A stretch of 64,000 nucleotides of DNA from Hymenobacter sp. YC55 (lineage in GTDB: Bacteria > Bacteroidota > Bacteroidia > Cytophagales > Hymenobacteraceae), in NCBI RefSeq assembly GCF_029433095.1, contig NZ_JARNTX010000001.1, positions 2,480,001 through 2,544,000 of the forward strand. The letters run 5' to 3'. Positions within the stretch are counted from its first letter, which is position 1, and each line of letters opens with the position of its first letter. A program made the translations under genes and the position numbers. The notes below the pieces were generated by a model. It was not told where the DNA came from, did no database searches, and saw only the letters and a program-made list of their open reading frames with translations. Positions 35,898 through 43,885 of this stretch are shown piece after piece.

Positions 35898-36386
35898 ATG
35901 GCTCACAGCACTCTTCCCGTCATTCAGGCACTCCGCGACACGGCTCAGCGCCTAGCTACTCAGGCTCCGTACCAATGGGGCCATATGGGCAGCTGCAATT
36001 GTGGCCACCTGGCCCAGACTATCACGCACTTAAGCAAAGGTGAAATTCATGCTCGCGCCATGCAGCGCTACGGCGATTGGGAGCGGCAACTGATTGACTA
36101 CTGCCCTACCAGCGGTCTGCCAATTGATGCCACTATTGATGAAATGCTGGCCCTCGGGTTTACCCGTTCCGACCTCACGCACTTGGAGCGCCTCTCCGAT
36201 CCAACTATCCGGGCCGCCATTCCTTTCGAGCGTCGTGATGCTCTGCGCCACAACCAGCGCGACGACGTGGTGCTTTACCTACGCACGTGGGCCTCGCTGC
36301 TCGAAAATCAGTTGCTCGCCGGTATTCAACTTCCTGAACTGCTACCTATCACTGCTGCCACTGGCACCCCAGTCTTAGCGAGCTAA
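35898..36386 (+). CDS. Conserved-looking cytoplasmic protein of unknown function
   Basis: A 162-residue hydrophilic protein without signal or membrane segment. It has a CNCGHLAQT motif near residue 33 and GRxD-like acidic stretches, and looks largely helical. It is not assigned to any family I know. It is bounded by a strong terminator at 36417, so it is a single-gene unit. Confidence 0.65.
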   Translation: MAHSTLPVIQALRDTAQRLATQAPYQWGHMGSCNCGHLAQTITHLSKGEIHARAMQRYGDWERQLIDYCPTSGLPIDATIDEMLALGFTRSDLTHLERLSDPTIRAAIPFERRDALRHNQRDDVVLYLRTWASLLENQLLAGIQLPELLPITAATGTPVLAS

Positions 36387-36416
36387 CGAGCTTCGGCCTA
36401 AATTCAGATATAATCA

Positions 36417-36452
36417 AAAGCCCCACCAGACGCGCGTCTGGTGGGGCTTTGT
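36417..36452 (+). terminator. Terminator after the 162-residue protein gene
   Basis: A nearly loop-free hairpin (AAAGCCCCACCAGACG and its complement) followed by TTTGTTTT. Confidence 0.85.
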
Positions 36453-36545
36453 TTTACGGTAAAAAGCTGCTGCTATATCAAAAGGAAAAGACTCTATAGT
36501 CAAGCCTAGGCATAGGCTGAGCTTAGAGCAGTTGCCGAACTGCTA

Positions 36546-36713
36546 CTAGTTAGGGTTGCTGCGCTGCGCCTCGCGGTAGCCTTCTTGACGGTGCTCACGC
36601 TTGTAAGCGGCATCGGCATCAGGATCTTTTTCGGCATCGGGAGCCTGCGAGCAGGACGAGAGGAAAAGCGGGGCGCTGACAGCGAGAAGGAAAAGCAGAC
36701 GGAAATTTTTCAT
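36546..36713 (-). CDS. Tiny lipoprotein, 55 residues
   Basis: The frame from the ATG at 36713 to the TAG at 36546 gives 55 residues with a textbook lipoprotein signal (LLFLLAVSAPLFLSSC, Cys21). The short mature part is highly charged (APDAEKDPDADAAYKREH). Such mini-lipoproteins are common in Bacteroidota and have no known role. A strong promoter lies directly upstream. It is divergent from nothing close; the long AT-rich region follows upstream. Confidence 0.7.
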   Translation of the reverse strand: MKNFRLLFLLAVSAPLFLSSCSQAPDAEKDPDADAAYKREHRQEGYREAQRSNPN

Positions 36714-36717
36714 ATCC

Positions 36718-36748
36718 CAAAGGTAAGCACCGGTCCGAAAACGGCCAA
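36718..36748 (-). promoter_or_regulatory. Consensus promoter of the tiny lipoprotein, leaderless
   Basis: On the minus strand TTG (36748-36746), a 20-base spacer, then TACCTTTG (36725-36718). The box ends four bases before the ATG at 36713. This is the best Bacteroidota promoter in the window. Confidence 0.65.
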
Positions 36749-36822
36749 GTGTACTTCCGGCTTCTGCCGGTTAAACGTAAGTCCAGTGATTTATCTACTC
36801 AACACAAGGTAGAATCCACTAC

Positions 36823-36848
36823 TGTTTACAAATATACATCTGTAAACA
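36823..36848. promoter_or_regulatory. Candidate operator: TGTTTACA-N10-TGTAAACA
   Basis: A perfect inverted repeat with arms of 8 and a spacer of 10 bases (one helical turn apart), 110 bases upstream of the tiny lipoprotein start. It suits a dimeric regulator; the XRE protein encoded at 37480 is a candidate, by proximity only. Confidence 0.4.
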
Positions 36849-37479
36849 ACCCGGCGAATTGGCCACTGCAATCTGTCTAGAATACGTCACCTACTCGAGT
36901 AAGTTTTGCTTAAGTCTTGCTATTCCTCTAACCTATTTGCCTAGCGCTTTGTGGGGGACACCTGCGCTAAGCAAACTGCTCTATTAGCTGGCAGAGACGT
37001 ATCAATATTTTAGCACCGCTAAATGGGTTAGCGACGTTAGCAAAAAGCTTTTTATAAATTTTTCACTCTATAGCTCGTGTCAATTGCCTTAGCATCGAAA
37101 CAGGTTAGATACAGACATTTTAGCAACGTCCATTTTTGCCTATATCCCACAGGGCCACAATCTTTAGACTACCTACATCTTGACTTAAGCAAATGAAAAT
37201 TTTTAACTGATATACAACAACTTATGCCTGCAAAGTTTTGCGTATCAAGTACACGTGTTACACCACTGTAAATTCTAAACTTTACTAATATGACTTGTAT
37301 GAACACACTCGACATGGAGCAGAGAATAGCACCTGCATTTTTACGTGTTCAGCATTAGAGATAACAGGACTGCCAAATTGCACTACACGCAATAGCTCGA
37401 AGTAGTTAGCATGTTGCAGAGACACCTATCACCGGCCATAGTTGCAAGCAGCTATCAAGTAGCAGTTGCTCTACTTTTC

Positions 37480-38187
37480 TTACTTGTTATCGGGCTGGTA
37501 ATCAGTAAACGTGCCGTCCTGATAGAAGATGACGATACGACGAATGGCCTTTCCGGGCTCAACGAAAGGTTGGGCAGCAGAAGGTGCTGAAGTAGTGGTG
37601 GCGGCAGTAGCAGGAACGGCAGCAACAGCCACTGGTTTAGTGGCTACTACCTGATTGTGAACGTCACTTTCTTGCTGCACAGGGGGTACCTGCGCTGTGA
37701 CAGAAGGCGTTGCAGCACTTTGACTGTTCTCTGATGCGACTGCCGTAGGAGTTGGAAACAGAGGCAGAGATGGTGTTTCGCTAGCAGAGGCGTTGGCATA
37801 GATCGGGGGAGTTCCCCTTTCATTTAACGCCCCAGGAGTGCTTACTGTAAACTCAACCTTATCTGGTTGCGCTTTTGCTTTATTAGAAGCAGGACGGGCA
37901 GTTTCTGATGCTTTGGTGCTCACACGGCGAGAAGGCTGCTCCTCGGAGGAAGCGTCTACAGCTCCGGTTGCCAGGTTGCTGGCCTCCATAGGGCCATTAC
38001 CGCTTAACAACCAAGACAACGACAGATCTGGAAAAGCGGCTATTATCTTCTGCACCACTTCCAGACTCGGCTTGTTACGGCCACTCAGTATATGGCTGAC
38101 AATAGGCCGTGCGACACCTATTGTGTCAGCAAACTGCGTTGGTGTCAGCTGACGGACGCTTAGAATTTCTCGAATTCGTTCAACCAT
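37480..38187 (-). CDS. XRE-family regulator with low-complexity linker and conserved-looking C-terminal tail
   Basis: A 235-residue protein. Residues 1-58 are an XRE helix-turn-helix (LTPTQFADTIGVARPIVSHI, then GRNKPSLEVVQKIIAAF). Residues 65-205 are a Pro/Ala/Ser/Thr/Val-rich linker. The last 25 residues (AIRRIVIFYQDGTFTDYQ) form a compact beta-like motif that does not look random. The linker length suggests a flexible link between DNA binding and a partner-binding tail. A TACATTTG box (38217-38210) sits 22 bases before the ATG, and palindromes at 38298-38348 may be its own operators. Confidence 0.8.
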   Translation of the reverse strand: MVERIREILSVRQLTPTQFADTIGVARPIVSHILSGRNKPSLEVVQKIIAAFPDLSLSWLLSGNGPMEASNLATGAVDASSEEQPSRRVSTKASETARPASNKAKAQPDKVEFTVSTPGALNERGTPPIYANASASETPSLPLFPTPTAVASENSQSAATPSVTAQVPPVQQESDVHNQVVATKPVAVAAVPATAATTTSAPSAAQPFVEPGKAIRRIVIFYQDGTFTDYQPDNK

Positions 38188-38209
38188 AGCTTATAAAAGC
38201 ATTGATTAA

Positions 38210-38217
38210 CAAATGTA
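38210..38217 (-). promoter_or_regulatory. -7 promoter box of the XRE gene
   Basis: TACATTTG on the minus strand, 22 bases before the ATG at 38187; no good -33 element. Confidence 0.4.
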
Positions 38218-38297
38218 CGGCAAATAATACATCGAAAGCAGTCCTGATATGCAGTTAAACAATGTTAACAAAAGAGCCCTCTATTAATTTACTTATG

Positions 38298-38348
38298 ACA
38301 ATTGTAAACGCTGAACTGTACTGATTACAATTGTATTACATATGTAAT
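38298..38348. promoter_or_regulatory. Cluster of short palindromes, possible XRE operators
   Basis: ACAATTGTAA at 38298, TACAATTGTA at 38326-38335 and the 14-base palindrome ATTACATATGTAAT at 38335-38348. Shared TTACA/TGTAA half-sites suggest repeated binding of one dimeric protein, 110-160 bases upstream of the XRE start. Confidence 0.45.
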
Positions 38349-38525
38349 CTATTATGGCTTTTTAATCGCACAGCCGCTGTTCAATTTCTAATCTAAGTTC
38401 ACGTATCCTCTGCTGTTCCTCACGCCAATTTTTCAGCGGCTAGGACTACCGAAACGCTGCTATGAGCTATCAGCAAAGCTACCTCGAGAGTGCAATTATG
38501 CATTGGTTATCCTGCTTATAAGCGA

Positions 38526-38564
38526 AAAGCCCCACGTATTGCCAGCAGCAATACGTGGGGCTTT
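38526..38564 (-). terminator. Terminator of the L,D-transpeptidase gene
   Basis: A perfect 17-bp stem (AAAGCCCCACGTATTGC and complement) with a 5-base loop, placed 70 bases after the stop codon. Confidence 0.85.
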
Positions 38565-38634
38565 ACTTTCGACTTCTGCTATGTGCCGCCTACCTTCTGC
38601 GGAGGAGCATAAGCGATACGAGCAACTCTAATGG

Positions 38635-40416
38635 TTAGTTGAAATACTCTTTCGCCAGCGACTTGTCGTGACCATAGATATCGTCGCGGAAGTTCACATT
38701 GCCGCCTTCATCAACCCAAGCAGTGAAATATACCAGATACACCGGTAGCTGTTTGGGGAGGCTAACGTACTGCTCTTGGCCGCCAGCAATCGTCTCTTCT
38801 ATCTTGGTCAGGTCCCAGCCTGGCTTGTCGCGCAGCAGGTATTCGGCTAGCTTCAATGGCTCTTCTACCCGCACACAGCCGTGGCTAAATCCCCGCTTGG
38901 CTTGGCTGAACAACTCGTCGTGGGGGGTGTCGTGGAGGTAAATATCCTGAGAGTTCGGGAAGATAAACTTCACATCTCCGAGGTCATTTTTAGGACCCGG
39001 ACGACGGCGCAACGTGTACTTCCAAGTGGCTTGGGTCACGTTGGCCCAGTCGATAGTAGTGGGGTCGATAGGGGTGGCTTTGGCACCCCAACCTTTCACA
39101 ACTTCCATGTCGAGCCGGTCTAAAACAGCATGCGGATCGGCGGCTAACTTGGGGCGCAGCTCCTTGTCGATAATGCTAAAAGGCACGTTCCAATAGGGGG
39201 CCAGTACCACCGATTCCATCTTGTCGCTAAACACCGGAGTGGCATTAAGCGTCTTGCCCACGATGACTTTCATGTTGAAAGCCTCCTTGTTGTTTTCGAC
39301 AACGTGGAGCTTGTAATCGGGAATATTTACCAGCAGATAGTTGGGCTCGAACTTTTTCGGAATCCAACGCCAGCGCTCCATGTTGATGATGATTTGGTCG
39401 ATGCGCTGAGCTACCGAAACGTTAAGCAAACGCAGTGTTTCACCCGCTACTACCCCATCTGGTTTGAGGCCATTTTGGGCTTGAAATTCCTTCACGGCGG
39501 CTACCAATTCACCTTCATATTTCTCGGTAGGCGAAGTACCAGCCGGCGCCGTAGTGGACTTATTAGCCACCGTTTGAACCGGAGTTTCGGATGTGTTAGC
39601 GGCTACGGGAGGCGCGCTTTCAGCACTTGGCTTTGCTCCTAGCAAGCGCTGACGCAGCACCGAAACGGCGGGGGATGCTTGCCCAGGTTTGAGCTTGGTA
39701 GTGGCCGGAATGGTTGGCCATCCACCGTTGCGTTGGATGTCGCGGTAGCTGGCTAAGGCCTTCTTCAGCTGGTCGTATTCTGGGTGCAGCGGCTCGAATT
39801 CGTAGTATGGATACGTACTTTCCCGCTCCTTCAGAATCGTCATGAGGGCCTTGTGCAACTTGATCTTGTTGCGCTTCACATCCCAGGCTACCGTCTTCAC
39901 CTTGCGTGGGTCTACGATGCCCCGATAGAAGTCGGAAGCCCAGTTGAAATACGTGCCGGAAAGAGCCACGTCAATCTCTTTCTCCAGGGCATTGCGCTTG
40001 GTAGAATCGCCTTGAACAGCCTTTAAATCGGCAAAAAGCTTATCGAAGTCCTTGGTTTTGTATTCTTTAGGATCAAGACCCTCGTCGGCAGCCTTATCGA
40101 TGACGCCGAGCATAGTCTTAGCCTGAGGAACTATTTCATGGTCGCGAAACCAGCCAAGCCGGAAGCCTCGCTCCCGGTAAAATTTCTTGCCCCATTCAAT
40201 CTGGTCCTTGAACTTAGGCTCGGCACTCATGTACTTTACAATGTACACGCTGTCGAGTTTGGGCTGCGCGCCGCCTGCCTTAGATGAGAGACCAGGTAGC
40301 GACTCCTTGATTTGCGCTTTCTGTTCCTGGCTGCACGAGGCAGTTGCAAACCCTGTTAGGCTAAGTAGCCAAAACAGCAGCGTGGATAAGAAAGCAGGTC
40401 GAAATAATGAATTCAT
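38635..40416 (-). CDS. L,D-transpeptidase with scaffold domain (YcbB-like)
   Basis: A 593-residue exported protein with an N-terminal signal or lipoprotein-like segment (LLFWLLSLTGFATASC). Residues 60-250 are the LDT scaffold domain (RERGFRLGWF ... DEGLDPKEYKTKDFD). A Thr/Pro-rich linker precedes a peptidoglycan-binding fold (EGELVAAVKEFQAQNGLKPDG) and the YkuD catalytic domain with NVPFSI and FSHGCVRVEEP, whose Cys is the nucleophile. It makes 3-3 crosslinks in peptidoglycan. Length and order match E. coli YcbB (LdtD). Confidence 0.92.
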   Translation of the reverse strand: MNSLFRPAFLSTLLFWLLSLTGFATASCSQEQKAQIKESLPGLSSKAGGAQPKLDSVYIVKYMSAEPKFKDQIEWGKKFYRERGFRLGWFRDHEIVPQAKTMLGVIDKAADEGLDPKEYKTKDFDKLFADLKAVQGDSTKRNALEKEIDVALSGTYFNWASDFYRGIVDPRKVKTVAWDVKRNKIKLHKALMTILKERESTYPYYEFEPLHPEYDQLKKALASYRDIQRNGGWPTIPATTKLKPGQASPAVSVLRQRLLGAKPSAESAPPVAANTSETPVQTVANKSTTAPAGTSPTEKYEGELVAAVKEFQAQNGLKPDGVVAGETLRLLNVSVAQRIDQIIINMERWRWIPKKFEPNYLLVNIPDYKLHVVENNKEAFNMKVIVGKTLNATPVFSDKMESVVLAPYWNVPFSIIDKELRPKLAADPHAVLDRLDMEVVKGWGAKATPIDPTTIDWANVTQATWKYTLRRRPGPKNDLGDVKFIFPNSQDIYLHDTPHDELFSQAKRGFSHGCVRVEEPLKLAEYLLRDKPGWDLTKIEETIAGGQEQYVSLPKQLPVYLVYFTAWVDEGGNVNFRDDIYGHDKSLAKEYFN

Positions 40417-40791
40417 GCAGAGGTGTGGGAATAAGCAAGAACGAACAATACCTGCTGCAGGGCTTGGTGCAAAAAGCTATCCAAGTTAACCGAACAGTCA
40501 GTTGCGCGTTCTACTGGTTTCCGAGTCGATAAGTTGCTCGGTTTACCGTATTCTCCACTGCCCGCAAGTTAACGGGTTTTGCCGATACACTTGTTATTCA
40601 TCCTAGCCATTGCAAAGGCCCCGCCACTTAGCGCCTTCGTTTTTTCTTTTCGTCACTCGTCGCCTCCAGGCGCTGCCTTCTCAGCGCCGCCCTCTCAATG
40701 GGCACGGGTGGGTGGTCTATTTTTGAGGCTGCCTTGCGCTCTTCTCGTGTTGCTACTTTTCCTTGTATCTCTTGCTCTTTCTTCTTGACCT
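40417..40791. other. Divergent intergenic region, no gene seen
   Basis: 375 bases between the L,D-transpeptidase and M1 peptidase genes. It holds a -7 box at 40718. Short hydrophobic frames on the plus strand look like chance. Confidence 0.4.
40718..40725 (+). promoter_or_regulatory. -7 promoter box of the M1 peptidase gene
   Basis: TATTTTTG, leaving a 66-base leader before the ATG at 40792; no clear -33 element. Confidence 0.35.
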
Positions 40792-42606
40792 ATGTCCACC
40801 ACTCCTGCTCCTACCACGCCACACTTCATGCCCGACCCACACAGCTACTCCCGCCCAGCCGAGGTGAGTGTACAGCATCTTAGTCTCCACCTAGCCGTCG
40901 ACTTCGAGGCCCGTACTCTGGCCGGGTACGCTACCTGGCAACTTGTCAATCATAGCCGCGCAACCGAGTTGGTGCTCGATACCCGCAACCTCGACATCGA
41001 AGCCGTACTGCTCGGCGACCTAAGCGGAACGCAAACCAACTTCTCGCTAGGCGAGGCCGACCCGGTATTAGGGCAGCGTCTACATATTGCTATTCTACTC
41101 GAGACCGAGCAGGTAACCATTCGATACCGTACCACCCCCGGCGCGGCCGCACTACAGTGGCTAACGCCCGAGCAGACAGCCGGTCGGCAGCACCCGTTTC
41201 TGTTCACACAGTCGCAAGCCATTTTGGCTCGCACCTGGATACCGTGCCAAGACTCGCCGGGGGTCCGGTTCACCTACGACGCCCACGTGCGAGTGCCCGT
41301 CGAGTTGCTAGCCCTGATGAGCGCCGAGAACCCGCAGGCACGCAATGCCAGTGGTGAGTATAGCTTCCGCATGGCGCAGCCGATACCGGCATACCTGATG
41401 GCGCTAGCCGTGGGGGATGTGGCATTCGAGCCGCTAAGCACCCGCACCGGAATTTACGCTGAACCTGTTACGCTCCCTGTTGCTACCAGCGAATTTCAAG
41501 ACTTGGAAAATATGGTGGCTGCCGCCGAAGCTTTGTACGGCCACTACCGCTGGGACCAGTACGATTTGCTGGTGCTGCCTCCCTCCTTTCCATTCGGAGG
41601 AATGGAAAACCCACGTTTAACATTTGTAACACCAACTATTCTAGCCGGCGACCGAAGTTTAACCAGTTTAGTAGCGCACGAACTTGCGCACTCCTGGAGC
41701 GGCAACCTGGTTACAAATGCAACATGGAATGATTTCTGGCTAAACGAAGGCTTTACCGTCTATTTCGAGCGGCGCATTATGGAGAACTTGTATGGCCGCT
41801 CTTATTCCGACATGTTACAAGTGCTCGGCCACACCGGCTTGCAACATACCATTGAGGAGCTTGGGCCCGAGAGCAAAGACACCCACTTGCACCTCGACTT
41901 AGCGGGCCGTGACCCCGACGAAGGCCTCAACGACATTGCCTATGAAAAGGGCGACTACCTCCTGCTCACGCTCGAATACCTAGTGGGCCGGCCTGCTCTC
42001 GACACCTTTATTAAGGAGTACTTCGCTCGGCATAGCTTCCAGAGCATGGACACCAACTCGTTTGTGGCATATCTGCGGCGCGAGCTACTAGACAAGCAGC
42101 CCGGCTTGGAAGAGAAGCTTCAACTTGATGCATGGGTGAACGGCCCGGGTATTCCGGCTGTAGCCCCACCCGTAAGCTCGACCCGCTTCGAAGCAGTGGA
42201 CGCGGCCCTGCAACATTGGCAACAGGGTACCCCGGCCGCCGACCTTCGCACTACCAGTTGGAGCAGCCACGAATGGGTGCACTTCCTGCATGGGTTACCG
42301 TCGGGCCTACCTTCGGAAAAGCTGGCGGAGCTAGATGCAGCTTTCAACTTCACGCAGTCTGGCAACGCCGAAATTTTGGCGGCCTGGTTCCCGCGTACTA
42401 TTGCGGCCGGCTACTCCCCCGCCGACGAGGCCCTGTACCAATTCTTGACGCACGTGGGACGGCGCAAATTTCTGACGCCACTCTATAAGGCTATGCTCGC
42501 TACCCCCGGCGGCTTGGAACGAGCTCGGCAACTATATGCTGCGGCCCGCCCCAACTACCACTCCGTGGCAACCAGCACCTTCGATACGCTGGTCGGGCAA
42601 GTTTAA
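40792..42606 (+). CDS. M1 family aminopeptidase, leukotriene A4 hydrolase-like
   Basis: A 604-residue protein, the usual length of LTA4H. The N-terminal beta domain is followed by FGGMENPRLTFVTP (exopeptidase motif, 269-273 GGMEN) and VAHELAHSWSGNLV (zinc HExxH, 296-300) with the third ligand Glu in WLNEGFTVYFE. The C-terminal 150 residues are the helical LTA4H domain (WVNGPGIPA ... EWVHFLHGLP). It trims N-terminal residues from peptides; epoxide hydrolase activity is typical only of some members. No signal peptide, so cytoplasmic. Confidence 0.93.
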   Translation: MSTTPAPTTPHFMPDPHSYSRPAEVSVQHLSLHLAVDFEARTLAGYATWQLVNHSRATELVLDTRNLDIEAVLLGDLSGTQTNFSLGEADPVLGQRLHIAILLETEQVTIRYRTTPGAAALQWLTPEQTAGRQHPFLFTQSQAILARTWIPCQDSPGVRFTYDAHVRVPVELLALMSAENPQARNASGEYSFRMAQPIPAYLMALAVGDVAFEPLSTRTGIYAEPVTLPVATSEFQDLENMVAAAEALYGHYRWDQYDLLVLPPSFPFGGMENPRLTFVTPTILAGDRSLTSLVAHELAHSWSGNLVTNATWNDFWLNEGFTVYFERRIMENLYGRSYSDMLQVLGHTGLQHTIEELGPESKDTHLHLDLAGRDPDEGLNDIAYEKGDYLLLTLEYLVGRPALDTFIKEYFARHSFQSMDTNSFVAYLRRELLDKQPGLEEKLQLDAWVNGPGIPAVAPPVSSTRFEAVDAALQHWQQGTPAADLRTTSWSSHEWVHFLHGLPSGLPSEKLAELDAAFNFTQSGNAEILAAWFPRTIAAGYSPADEALYQFLTHVGRRKFLTPLYKAMLATPGGLERARQLYAAARPNYHSVATSTFDTLVGQV

Positions 42607-42803
42607 TACAACTGAATGCTACTTACTCTGTTAAACACAAGGGCACTATAGCCAGCTGAAAAATGTAGTAATCTTTTGCTGCTGGCTAGGAATCTGGCTC
42701 TATGTGTTGTTTTTTGTAGGTACCGTTGAGTTGCCTGGCCTGAAGCTTGCTCCTAAGCAGCGATGGTCTCTTGTATTGTGTTGTACTAGTTTGATTTTTT
42801 GCG

Positions 42804-43754
42804 TTGAATAATTCAAAACCTTTGGGTAAGCTCATTGCCATTGGGGGCAATGAAGACAAGGGTACTTACCCTAATCCCCGGACGAAGAAGAAATATTACC
42901 TAAACTTTTTCGAGCTTGGAATCCTAAAACGGGTAGTTCTCGAATCAGGTAAAGAAGATCCGCGCATCGAGGTTATTACCACGGCCTCTATGATACCGGA
43001 GGAGGTAGCCAAAATCTATGTTACTTCCTTCGCGATGCTCACTTGCCACCAAGTAGGTATTATGGACATTCGCACACCCGAAGACGCCTTGCTACCCGAG
43101 TACGTGGAGCGCCTGCGCCTCGCCGACGTGGTTATGATAAGTGGGGGCAACCAGTCGCGCCTCACCCAAATGTTTGGCGGTACTGAGTTTCTACAAGTGT
43201 TGAAACAACGCTATTACGAGTCGCCCAACTTCATCATTGCGGGTACCTCAGCCGGAGCCATGGCCATGTCGCAAGCCATGATTGCGGGGGGTAGCGTACC
43301 GGATGCCTTAATGAAAGGAGCCGTGAAGATGGGCACCGGTCTTGGCCTGCTCAACAACGTAGTTATCGATTCGCATTTTGTGAAGCGCGGTCGGTTCGGT
43401 CGTCTTATCGAGGCAGTGGCTTTGCACCCCAAGCTTATTGGCATCGGGTTGGGCGAAGACACAGGGGTACTCATCACAGGCGGCCACCAGTTCGAAGCCA
43501 TCGGCTCCAACCTGGTCGTGATTATGGACGGGCATAAGCTGGAGCACAACAATGCTCACGCTGCTCGTAAAGGGGAAGCTATTTCCATTGAAAACATGCT
43601 GCTGCACGTGCTGGTGAAAGGCAACGTGTACGATGTCACGCAGCGCGAATTCTACCCCGACCTGAAGTTGCTTCTTCAAGCGGCCGAGTCAGACCGCCTA
43701 ACGGTTGAGGAACCTAAAATTTCCTCTTCTTCCGTCTCTACCGACGCTTCGTAG
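42804..43754 (+). CDS. cphB: Cyanophycinase-like S51 peptidase
   Basis: A 316-residue protein with TTG start at 42804; an in-frame TGA at 42792 excludes a longer frame. It opens with LIAIGGNEDKG, has VVMISGGNQSRLTQMF, and the nucleophile loop IIAGTSAGAMAMS with Ser149, all typical of cyanophycinase. The enzyme splits cyanophycin into beta-Asp-Arg dipeptides. The convergent next gene encodes an isoaspartyl peptidase, the usual second step. No cyanophycin synthetase gene is in the window, so the true substrate may be another isoaspartyl peptide. Acidic C-terminal tail. Confidence 0.88.
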   Translation: MNNSKPLGKLIAIGGNEDKGTYPNPRTKKKYYLNFFELGILKRVVLESGKEDPRIEVITTASMIPEEVAKIYVTSFAMLTCHQVGIMDIRTPEDALLPEYVERLRLADVVMISGGNQSRLTQMFGGTEFLQVLKQRYYESPNFIIAGTSAGAMAMSQAMIAGGSVPDALMKGAVKMGTGLGLLNNVVIDSHFVKRGRFGRLIEAVALHPKLIGIGLGEDTGVLITGGHQFEAIGSNLVVIMDGHKLEHNNAHAARKGEAISIENMLLHVLVKGNVYDVTQREFYPDLKLLLQAAESDRLTVEEPKISSSSVSTDAS

Positions 43755-43775
43755 AAAGCATAGCTACATTATAAC

Positions 43776-43812
43776 AAAAAACCGCGTTTCCTGCCTGGAA
43801 ACGCGGTTTTTT
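43776..43812. terminator. Bidirectional terminator between cphB-like and isoaspartyl peptidase genes
   Basis: A 16-bp stem (AAAAAACCGCGTTTCC/GGAAACGCGGTTTTTT) with a 5-base loop, A- and T-rich on both ends, between convergent genes. Confidence 0.85.
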
Positions 43813-43885
43813 GTCTTTTGGCTAGCGGCTAATTATTTCAGCGCCTACTCCTTATATATATAGGTACAAAAACCAGACTGTTTTC

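Larger units (their letters stand above)
36714..37479. other. Long AT-rich non-coding region
   Basis: 766 bases with no credible gene. The first 35 bases hold the lipoprotein promoter. At 36823-36848 lies TGTTTACA-N10-TGTAAACA, a perfect 8-bp inverted repeat that could be an operator. The rest is AT-rich with no strong hairpin or RNA gene that I can see. Confidence 0.5.
38188..38525. other. Regulatory region upstream of the XRE gene, no gene seen
   Basis: It holds the -7 box of the XRE gene at 38210-38217 and the palindrome cluster at 38298-38348. No ORF of note. Confidence 0.5.

Noticed and set aside
36585..36812. Plus-strand frame over the tiny lipoprotein
   Set aside because: The minus-strand frame has a perfect lipoprotein signal and consensus promoter; the plus-strand frame shows nothing.
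40579..40788. Hydrophobic 69-codon frame before the M1 peptidase
   Set aside because: It spans the -7 box of the next gene and overlaps its leader; composition follows the pyrimidine-rich stretch.
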